Below the pieces are notes generated by a model. It made no database searches. It saw only the letters and a list, made by a program, of their open reading frames with translations, and was not told the DNA's origin. Both the position numbers and the translations under genes were made by a program. Shown one piece after another: positions 38,508 through 45,806 of a stretch of DNA of 64,000 nt (its first letter is position 1; each line of letters starts with the position of its first letter). The stretch comes from Pseudoalteromonas luteoviolacea (lineage in GTDB: Bacteria; Pseudomonadota; Gammaproteobacteria; Enterobacterales; Alteromonadaceae): contig NZ_JAGJEH010000003.1 of NCBI RefSeq assembly GCF_018100925.1, forward strand, positions 310,001 to 374,000, written 5' to 3'.

Positions 38508-40394
38508 ATGTCAGAACCAGTAACGTTTGAATCTTTAGATCTTTCTCCTGCAATCCTTAAAGCAGTCGAAGAGCTAGGGTATCAATCACCTTCTGAGATC
38601 CAGGCTCAATGTATACCGTTATTGCTAGAAAGAAAGGACGTGCTGGGACTAGCGCAAACGGGTACGGGCAAGACGGCAGCTTTCGCACTGCCGCTATTAA
38701 ACAATGTTGACGCATCCGTTAAGCAACCACAAATTTTAGTACTGACTCCGACTCGTGAACTTGCACTGCAAGTTGCAGAGGCATTCGAGCAGTATGCTAA
38801 GTACACCAGAGGCGTAGAAGTACTTGCGCTATATGGTGGACAAAGCTATGGCGTGCAATTAAGTGCACTTCGCCGTGGCGCACAGATCATCGTGGCAACT
38901 CCGGGGCGTTTAATCGACCATATCAACCGTAAGACCATTGATCTATCTAACCTGAATGCATTGGTATTAGATGAAGCCGATGAAATGCTACGCATGGGCT
39001 TTATCGATGATGTTGAAAGCATCATGGAAAAAACACCAGAAGAAAAGCAAACATGTCTTTTCTCTGCAACTATGCCAAAGCAGATCCAATCTATTTGTTC
39101 TAAGTACTTAGATAACGCAGAGCAAGTAAAAATCACGCCACGTAACTCAACTGTTGACACTATTGAGCAAGTTTACTGGCGTGCAACGACACATAAAAAC
39201 AAAGCAATTGTACGTTTCTTAGAAGCTGAAGATTACGATGCTTCTATCGTGTTTGTACGTACTCGTAATGATACTGTTCAGCTTGCTGAACTGCTTGAGC
39301 GTGAAGGTTTCTCTGCTGCACCGTTAAATGGTGACATGAACCAACAGGCTCGTGAGCGCACAGTTGAAAGACTGAAAAGTGGTTTACTAGACATCGTTAT
39401 CGCAACAGACGTTGCTGCACGTGGTCTAGATGTTGACCGCCTAAGCCTAGTTATCAACTACGATATTCCACAAGACAGCGAAGCTTACGTTCACCGTATT
39501 GGCCGTACTGGTCGTGCAGGTCGTAAAGGTAAAGCTATCTTGTTCGTCAAAGGTAACGAGCGTTACTTGTTACGTAACATCATGCGCCATACTCGTTCAG
39601 ACATTGATCAAGTAGAGCTACCAAGTGCGAAAATCGTTGAGCAAAAGCGTATCGAAGCACTGCAGAATAAGCTAAGCATGTCACTTGATCACAAAGACAT
39701 CGAGTTCTTCAGTGAAGTAGCTCAAGGTCTAGGTGAAAAACTTGAACTGAGCCAAGAACAACTTGCTGCCGCACTTCTTTGCCTTGCACAGCAACAGTCT
39801 CCACTTAAAGTTGAAGAAATTAAAGTTCAACAGCGTGAGCGTCGTGACCGTGATGGCAATCGTGATCGCCGAGATGACAGACGTGGTGACCGTGGTGATA
39901 AAAAAGGCCGTCGTAACACAGGTCCAATGGATACATATCGTATTGAAGTTGGTCGTGAGCACGGTGTTCAGGTTAAGAACATTGTTGGTGCGATTGCAAA
40001 CGAAGCCGATATCTCAAGTAAGTTTATCGGTGAAATCCGCTTATTTGATGAGCACAGCACAGTTCAGCTTCCTCAGGATATGCCAGCTGAGACTCTAACA
40101 CACTTCCAAGGCGTTCACATTTGTCAGCGTCCAATGAAGATGACTAAGAGCACTCACCCAGCAGATCAGGCACGCGGCAATGGTAATCGCCGTGAAGGTG
40201 GTAGACGTTTTGAAGAGCGTGGTGAGCGCCGTGATGGTGGCAGACGCTTCGAAGAGCGTGGTGACCGTCGTGACGGTGGTAAGCGCAGCTTCAGAGATCC
40301 ACGTAGCGACAAGCGCCGTGACGGTAACAGAGATGGTAACCGTGACAACAGACGCAAAGAGCGTGGTGAACGTAACGAAATCAACTTTTCATAA
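38508..40394 (+). CDS. deaD: DEAD-box RNA helicase DeaD/CsdA
   Basis: A 628-residue RNA helicase acting in ribosome assembly and cold adaptation. The Q motif is at the N terminus; motif I AQTGTGKTAAFALP, motif II DEAD, motif III SAT, and motif VI HRIGRTGRAGR are present. A DbpA-type RNA-binding domain follows (about 475-550, TYRIEVGREHGVQVKNIVGAI). The C-terminal 80 residues are arginine/glycine-rich with near-repeats of RRFEERGERRDGG. The ATG is preceded by GAGG. The promoter has a TACAAT -10 at 38471. A terminator follows. Confidence 0.96.
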   Translation: MSEPVTFESLDLSPAILKAVEELGYQSPSEIQAQCIPLLLERKDVLGLAQTGTGKTAAFALPLLNNVDASVKQPQILVLTPTRELALQVAEAFEQYAKYTRGVEVLALYGGQSYGVQLSALRRGAQIIVATPGRLIDHINRKTIDLSNLNALVLDEADEMLRMGFIDDVESIMEKTPEEKQTCLFSATMPKQIQSICSKYLDNAEQVKITPRNSTVDTIEQVYWRATTHKNKAIVRFLEAEDYDASIVFVRTRNDTVQLAELLEREGFSAAPLNGDMNQQARERTVERLKSGLLDIVIATDVAARGLDVDRLSLVINYDIPQDSEAYVHRIGRTGRAGRKGKAILFVKGNERYLLRNIMRHTRSDIDQVELPSAKIVEQKRIEALQNKLSMSLDHKDIEFFSEVAQGLGEKLELSQEQLAAALLCLAQQQSPLKVEEIKVQQRERRDRDGNRDRRDDRRGDRGDKKGRRNTGPMDTYRIEVGREHGVQVKNIVGAIANEADISSKFIGEIRLFDEHSTVQLPQDMPAETLTHFQGVHICQRPMKMTKSTHPADQARGNGNRREGGRRFEERGERRDGGRRFEERGDRRDGGKRSFRDPRSDKRRDGNRDGNRDNRRKERGERNEINFS

Positions 40395-40409
40395 GTTGTA
40401 AACATATCT

Positions 40410-40438
40410 AAAAAAGCCGCTACCTTAGCGGCTTTTTT
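40410..40438. terminator. Bidirectional terminator between deaD and mtfA
   Basis: Stem AAAAAAGCCGCTA/TAGCGGCTTTTTT with a three-base loop, between convergent genes; U-runs form on both strands. Confidence 0.92.
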
Positions 40439-40455
40439 GTATTTTATGACCCGTC

Positions 40456-41292
40456 CTAAATCGTTCTTCCCAACCAGTCTCTGGGGTCAAATCTAAAATA
40501 GGCTACCATCAGGTTAAACAGCTCTGGATTCTCCTGTTTCAGCTCTACAGGCTTTTCAATAAAGGTTTCGGTTAATACTGCGAAATACTCGGCTTCATTG
40601 GTCGCCCCATATTCATGGATCACATGGGGCATTTGATACGCAAGTTGAGTTTTAAGTTGGCGATAGGCTCGACTCAACACATCAGCCCAATGCTGATAGC
40701 TGATTTCCTTTGGTAACTCGGGTGTACCATTCGTATTGCCAGCTTGTTGATCTAACTGATGCGCAAACTCATGAAACACTAAGTTATGCCCATCACCTGG
40801 AAGGCGGTTTCCTTCTAAAACATCGTGCCAACTAAGTACCAAGGTCCCACCAGGCCATGACTCGCCTTGCCTAACCGCCGTGTGATAGCTCACCAGTCCC
40901 GCGCTGTCTTTATTGGATTGCGGTGCGTAGTACTGACTTGGATACAACAGTACTTCTTTAACATTCGGATATAATGGCCACACTTGGTTTAAGACCAGCA
41001 GACATGCATCAGCTGCAATGATCAGTGACATTGGCCTTGTTACTTTTAAGCCATCACGGCCAATCACCCGCTTTTCACCTAAAAACCAAATAATATGCTG
41101 CTCAAGCCTATCGCGGTCAGCGTCTGTCATGTTGCGATAGATAGGCATGTAGTTAAGCAACACTTTTTTATCCGCTGGTGACAGTTTTTGTGGATGGTAT
41201 TTTTTGTGCCAAAAATAGCGCTTTATGTCGTTGAGGTACCAATAGACAACCACGAACACGACTAAAAAGGCAATTAACATAAGATTTATCAT
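40456..41292 (-). CDS. mtfA: Zinc metallopeptidase of the MtfA family
   Basis: A 278-residue protein; one N-terminal membrane helix (about 3-20), then a zinc peptidase domain with VFHEFAHQLD (HExxH, near 175) and a downstream ATNEAEYFAVLTETFIEKP glutamate as third ligand. E. coli MtfA lacks the anchor and binds the sugar repressor Mlc; the longer anchored form is common in marine gammaproteobacteria. Its own substrate here is unknown. It converges on deaD. Confidence 0.9.
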   Translation of the reverse strand: MINLMLIAFLVVFVVVYWYLNDIKRYFWHKKYHPQKLSPADKKVLLNYMPIYRNMTDADRDRLEQHIIWFLGEKRVIGRDGLKVTRPMSLIIAADACLLVLNQVWPLYPNVKEVLLYPSQYYAPQSNKDSAGLVSYHTAVRQGESWPGGTLVLSWHDVLEGNRLPGDGHNLVFHEFAHQLDQQAGNTNGTPELPKEISYQHWADVLSRAYRQLKTQLAYQMPHVIHEYGATNEAEYFAVLTETFIEKPVELKQENPELFNLMVAYFRFDPRDWLGRTI

Positions 41293-41396
41293 ATTTGCTC
41301 ATTTACTGTGCTTTTTTATTTAAGTGTGTGCACCTTTGTCCCTTTTCAATCATTCTTTGATAAAATCGATAAATAAAACATCGAATATAAATTGCT

Positions 41397-43727
41397 ATGT
41401 CACTGCCGATTGAATCTATACAGTCCGATTTTTTAACCACTATTTCCGAACAAGATGTCATTGTCACCGCAGCCACGGGCTCTGGAAAATCGACTCAGCT
41501 CCCCATTTGGGCGGCCTCCCAGGGCAAAGTACTCGTTGTTGAGCCAAGACGTATCGCTTGTACATCACTTGCGGAATATGTCGCTCATTTATGCAAAACA
41601 GAACTAGGGGGAAAAGTAGGCTACGCAATTCGTTTTGAAACTGTATTCGATACACATACAGATATCGTCTTTGTAACCCCTGGCGTTGCGCTTAGGTGGT
41701 ATTTTGAAGACAAACTGGCCGCCTATTCACATATCGTATTAGATGAATTTCATGAGCGACGTTGGGACATGGATCTGCTACTTGCACTGCTCAAGCAGCA
41801 TGCCCAACACCGGCTTATCCTCACTTCTGCCACGCTTAATGCACACAGCCTGAGCCGATATTTAAATGCACCAATCCTACACAGCGAAGGAAACATGTAC
41901 CCCGTTGAAGAGGACTTTATAGCCAAAGACCAACGTGCAATGCCAACAAAAGACAGGCTAACAGAACGTGTAGTTACAGCATGCCAACAAGCACAAGAAG
42001 ACACTGACGGTGATATTTTAGTTTTTTTGCCAGGAAAAGGGGAGATCATAGCCTGTGCGTCTGCACTAAAGCCTTTTGATGCGGTAGTGGTGCAACTCTA
42101 CAGCGGTTGCTCAAAGCAAAATCAACAACTCGCACTGTCGAAACAAATGTCACAGCGTATTATATTAGCCACCAATGTAGCCGAGACTTCCTTGACCATA
42201 CCTAATGTTACCTGTGTCATAGATTCAGGCCTAGAACGACGTACACATCTTAGAAATGGTAAAACTGTTTTAGGCTTAGACGCAATTGGGCGTGACTCTG
42301 CAAAACAACGCTTAGGTCGTGCAGGCCGAACACAAGCTGGTATTTGCATCCGGCTATACGGCCAATTTGCCCCACTTATTGAACGTACTCCTCCTGAAAT
42401 TCAACGCGAATCACTCACAGAGTTGGTGTTAGCCGCTGGGTGCGCAGCACAAGGCGTAGATTCGTTGCCATTTATCGACTCATTACCTGATGCATCTAAA
42501 CAACGAGCTCTCACGACTTTACATAATATCGGCGCAATAGATAACAAACAATGTGCCACTGAGCTTGGTAAGCTTCTCTACCCACTTCCGGTAGATGCAG
42601 AACTGGGCTTTTTGATTGCGAATATGCCCTCAGGGGCGCTCAAACAAGCTATTATCGATCTGATTGCTGTTATCTCTGTGCCTGCGCGAGTATATCAACT
42701 GCCCACGCATCTCGAACAAATAGAGCAACTAAACCTCCTGTTGCCAAACCATTGTGATATTGAGCTGGCCATTGCTATTGTTAGAGATCAAGTAGATGGC
42801 ATTGTCCATATCGAACCAGAAGCACTGATGGAAGCGAAGCAGTTTAGTGAACAACTTAGAGAGGCTTTTTCACTACCAAGTCTCGAAAAAGCAGCTAGTT
42901 ATGACCGTAATGCCCTCATCACCGCAATTGCTAAAGCACGCCCAGAATGGGTCTTTGTGAAGCGGCAAAACCGCAGAGGTGGCTTCGGTAATGGTAAAAT
43001 TGAAGTTTCTCCTTCCAATACCTCACGTATTAATGAAAATACCAAAGCCATGTTAGTTCTCGATACGTTCGCTCTCGCCGGAAAAGGCAGCAAACAAGCC
43101 ATGACAATGGCAACATTGGCTGCACCGTTGCCAATCAAAATGTTAGCCTCACAGGAGATCGGCGAGCTTATTTTTTTAGAGGCTTATATTGATCAAGGTA
43201 CAATTTTTACGACTACAGCTAGACAGTATGCAGGTGTCGAGCTCTCTGTCTTCTCAAGCGTTGCTAAAGGCGAGATGCTCATCGATGCATGTACCTATCT
43301 GATTAAAAAAGGTGAGTTATTTGAGGGTCTTTATTATCAGTTAAGTAAAAATATTGCGTCACACCAACTGTACTTTGATTACTTAGCGAGGCCAAGTAAT
43401 CTACCGACTGCGTGCGAATTCATCAGGGCTAAACTAGTCGAACTAGGTGTTGAATCACAGGAAGATATACAACTTATTGAAGCTGAAGACTTTAGCTTTC
43501 AGGAAGTAGATAGCTGGGAACTAGATAGGTTTATTGAAAAACACCCTCTCAATGTTACGATCCCTGAGTTAAAAATGCAGGTAACCTATTTTTTTAAAGC
43601 AAAGCGTGTGCTATTAGAACACCTTGAAGGAAAAAGAAAAGATGCCCCCAAAAAATGGGAGCTGCCAAATTTCTCTGGCTTTAAAGTTCAATATAAAAAA
43701 GCAAGCAAAGTTGTTGATATTAAATAA
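41397..43727 (+). CDS. DExH-box RNA helicase, HrpB-like
   Basis: A 776-residue helicase. Motif I is TAATGSGKSTQLP (near 28), motif II is DEFHERRWDMDL, motif III SAT, and motif VI QRLGRAGRTQAG. The HA2 helicase-associated domain follows, and the C-terminal region is like that of HrpB. E. coli HrpB is longer and begins differently, so orthology is not certain. The biological role of the HrpB group is poorly known. It reads divergently from mtfA. Confidence 0.87.
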   Translation: MSLPIESIQSDFLTTISEQDVIVTAATGSGKSTQLPIWAASQGKVLVVEPRRIACTSLAEYVAHLCKTELGGKVGYAIRFETVFDTHTDIVFVTPGVALRWYFEDKLAAYSHIVLDEFHERRWDMDLLLALLKQHAQHRLILTSATLNAHSLSRYLNAPILHSEGNMYPVEEDFIAKDQRAMPTKDRLTERVVTACQQAQEDTDGDILVFLPGKGEIIACASALKPFDAVVVQLYSGCSKQNQQLALSKQMSQRIILATNVAETSLTIPNVTCVIDSGLERRTHLRNGKTVLGLDAIGRDSAKQRLGRAGRTQAGICIRLYGQFAPLIERTPPEIQRESLTELVLAAGCAAQGVDSLPFIDSLPDASKQRALTTLHNIGAIDNKQCATELGKLLYPLPVDAELGFLIANMPSGALKQAIIDLIAVISVPARVYQLPTHLEQIEQLNLLLPNHCDIELAIAIVRDQVDGIVHIEPEALMEAKQFSEQLREAFSLPSLEKAASYDRNALITAIAKARPEWVFVKRQNRRGGFGNGKIEVSPSNTSRINENTKAMLVLDTFALAGKGSKQAMTMATLAAPLPIKMLASQEIGELIFLEAYIDQGTIFTTTARQYAGVELSVFSSVAKGEMLIDACTYLIKKGELFEGLYYQLSKNIASHQLYFDYLARPSNLPTACEFIRAKLVELGVESQEDIQLIEAEDFSFQEVDSWELDRFIEKHPLNVTIPELKMQVTYFFKAKRVLLEHLEGKRKDAPKKWELPNFSGFKVQYKKASKVVDIK

Positions 43728-43954
43728 AACAAGTTCAAGTTAAATATTAAAAAGATTATATTTACGCCTTTAACCTATTTAATATTAACCACATAAAGAC
43801 ATGACTTTCTCAGAACAAATTAGAGCTTTTGTTTTCTAAAAGAAAGTCTATGACTTATCTGCAAAAGGACTTTATTGCCTCACTTTTATGATATGAATAT
43901 TAATTGAAAAAACGATAGCTTTGAAGATGGGATATAATCGAATGTAGAATTATC

Positions 43955-43972
43955 GAGGCCTATTTTGGCCTC
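43955..43972 (-). terminator. Hairpin after the first small lipoprotein gene
   Basis: GAGGCC/GGCCTC around TATTTT. The counterpart after the paralogous gene is GAGGTC/GACCTC at 45295-45312, so the 3' flank was duplicated too. There is no strong U-run. Confidence 0.5.
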
Positions 43973-43984
43973 ACTGACTTACAA

Positions 43985-44212
43985 TCAACCACCACCTGTA
44001 AGAACACCATTGCGTTGATGCTGCCTCAATGACTCTTGAGATTCATCATGGATTAACTTTCGCTCTTTGGAGGTAGTGCAACGCTTTTTAGGAATAATAG
44101 AGCCGAGAGAGCTCACTTGTTCACAGCGATACCCATCGCCTTTCTTAGTGGTGTCACCACTACTTGCACAGCCTGCGAGGGTTGCAGCCATTACTAATGC
44201 TAACACTTTCAT
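43985..44212 (-). CDS. Small lipoprotein, paralogue A
   Basis: A 75-residue protein. The signal peptide ends at lipobox LAGC (MKVLALVMAATLAGCASSG), so the mature part has about 60 residues anchored in a membrane. It contains CEQVSSLGSIIPKKRCTTSK, two cysteines 14 apart that could pair, then a charged helix and a glycine tail (TGGG). Short secreted proteins with this two-cysteine arrangement around a GS motif are widespread in gammaproteobacteria and of unknown role. It is about 80% identical by eye to the protein at 45328-45567, with conserved flanks. Confidence 0.8.
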   Translation of the reverse strand: MKVLALVMAATLAGCASSGDTTKKGDGYRCEQVSSLGSIIPKKRCTTSKERKLIHDESQESLRQHQRNGVLTGGG

Positions 44213-44451
44213 TATAACACTCCTTATTTATTCGATTACAGTTAACCATTTAAAATTATTACTAACACTATTCCCTGTCAACAAAAAAACCGACACCAGT
44301 AAATTATATAAATTAGTTAATAAAAAGCATGCTGAATTAAACATTAATAAATAAAAACAAAAGCTTGCCGTGATTGATAAACACAGGCGAATATATGAGA
44401 AAAACCAGCTCTCTAATGCTCGCAGGTGCTAAGTTAAGCGGAACTAAAGCC

Positions 44452-44625
44452 TTGATCAGAATACGTACCTTCATAGGCTACCACGCAGCCTTCTGCACCA
44501 CGAAGTAACGTTTAGCCGATCTTTGTAAAACACACTGCTAATAACAACAGTGATGTGTATACCCTCAAAGCTAAATTAGTCGATTTTGTAGCAGGAACCT
44601 TGAACTGTATGTTGGTAATTGTGAG
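44452..44625 (-). pseudogene. Decayed 3' end of a TonB-dependent receptor
   Basis: Three short stretches on the minus strand match the C-terminal end of the intact receptor at 45807-48626. Around 44579-44587 KID is followed by a TAA stop then FSFEG. At 44516-44554 ITVVISSVFYKDR aligns with ITVGVNNLFDKEP. At 44452-44499, in another frame, GAEGCVVAYEGTYSDQ aligns with DAEGHLVGYEGRYYDQ (10 of 16). There are frameshifts, a deletion and stop codons, so no product is possible. It lies just upstream of paralogue A, as the intact receptor lies upstream of paralogue B. Confidence 0.8.
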
Positions 44626-44639
44626 CAAAGGATACCAAG

Positions 44640-45290
44640 ATACCTCTGCGTCCAGTAAGTAAAGTTATAGAGATTCAAGAACCGCTGTATTGATTACTTG
44701 GTTACACTAAACGACTCATCAAGACGAAAGTTAATTTAGCTAGAACTAAGTCAATGTAAAATATTTAAGTAATTAAAATTCAATATTTTAGCTTACTGGA
44801 GATGAATAGCTGAAAGCAAGTTCGACTTATCGCCTCTCCTTTTGGAGAGTTTTGGCAGCTGAGGAAAAAAGAGTAAGGCCGCTGATATAAAATAAACTTA
44901 AAGAACCACATAAAATATTAAAACTTTCATATATTATTATATATACCCTTTAATATTAACAACATAACCTCCACCTTTAAGAAAGCCTAAACTATATTTT
45001 CATCTAATGACTAAAGATCAAATATACCTAACATCTTGAGTTCAGAAAAAATGATATTTTTTCTTTCACATATTCCATAAAAAGCCACAACCTGAAAGGG
45101 ATTACATACAAAAGGAACGCTTAATTCTTTTCTTTGGTTATGAAATAAAAGTGGCTAGTTAAGAGATGATTTTATTACCTAACGTTTGTGAAATGAATTT
45201 AAATAAGTGAAATAGCTAGGCCACAAAAGCTTTATAGAGATGGGTATGAGCCGAGTGTAGAACAGAGAAGGGAATGAGCCAAATGCAGAA
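44640..45290. other. AT-rich gene-free stretch
   Basis: No credible reading frame. It contains a weak hairpin CTCTCC-TTTT-GGAGAG followed by TTTT at 44834-44854. By position it should hold the 5' part of the receptor remnant, but I cannot align it by eye; the remainder is probably drifted DNA. Confidence 0.5.
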
Positions 45291-45294
45291 CAGA

Positions 45295-45312
45295 GAGGTC
45301 CATTAAGACCTC
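45295..45312 (-). terminator. Hairpin after the second small lipoprotein gene
   Basis: GAGGTC/GACCTC around CATTAA, the homologue of the hairpin at 43955-43972. Weak by itself; the duplication supports it. Confidence 0.45.
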
Positions 45313-45327
45313 ACAAATTCATAAAAT

Positions 45328-45567
45328 TTACCTTCCATCACCACCGCCAGAAAGCGTCCCGTTACGCTGATGCTGCCTTAAAGACTCTTTAGACTCTTCT
45401 CGGATTAGTTTTCTTTGTTTCGATGTTGTACAACGCTTTTTAGGAATGATAGAGCCTAATGAGCTCACCTGTTCACAACGATACCCATCATCTTTTTTAG
45501 CTGTTGTGTCGCCACTACTTGCGCAGCCTGCAAGAGTTACCGCCATTACTAATGCTAACACTTTCAT
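45328..45567 (-). CDS. Small lipoprotein, paralogue B
   Basis: A 79-residue lipoprotein, paralogue of the one at 43985-44212. It has the same lipobox (LAGC), the same two-cysteine block CEQVSSLGSIIPKKRC and a near-identical helix ESLRQHQRNG, and ends SGGGDGR, four residues longer. The upstream 50 bases (CATTATAACACTCC and following) also match the copy. It lies downstream of the intact TonB receptor but after that gene's terminator, so it may have its own promoter. Function unknown. Confidence 0.82.
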   Translation of the reverse strand: MKVLALVMAVTLAGCASSGDTTAKKDDGYRCEQVSSLGSIIPKKRCTTSKQRKLIREESKESLRQHQRNGTLSGGGDGR

Positions 45568-45757
45568 TATAACACTCCATATTTATTTAATTATAGTTAA
45601 CCATTTTAAAGTATTACTAATACTGTTATTTGTCAATATAAAATCCAATACTAATTAATCATATAAATTGATTTATAATAAAAAAGAGCAATACATTAAT
45701 ATTAATATATAAAATAAAGACTTACTTGAATTGATATAATGGCAGGAGAAATAAAAA

Positions 45758-45785
45758 AAGCCCGCTCTCTTTTGAGAGCGGGCTT
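45758..45785 (-). terminator. Terminator of TonB receptor 1
   Basis: Stem AAGCCCGCTCTC/GAGAGCGGGCTT with TTTT (AAAA on the minus strand) loop and seven U on the minus strand. A degenerate version (CCAGCTCTC...) is recognisable near 44407 by the receptor remnant. Confidence 0.93.
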
Positions 45786-45806
45786 ATTATTCTAAATTAC
45801 ACTAGA

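Noticed and set aside
40166..40405. Arginine/serine-rich frame opposite the deaD tail
   Set aside because: It is the mirror of the repetitive deaD coding sequence, not an independent gene.
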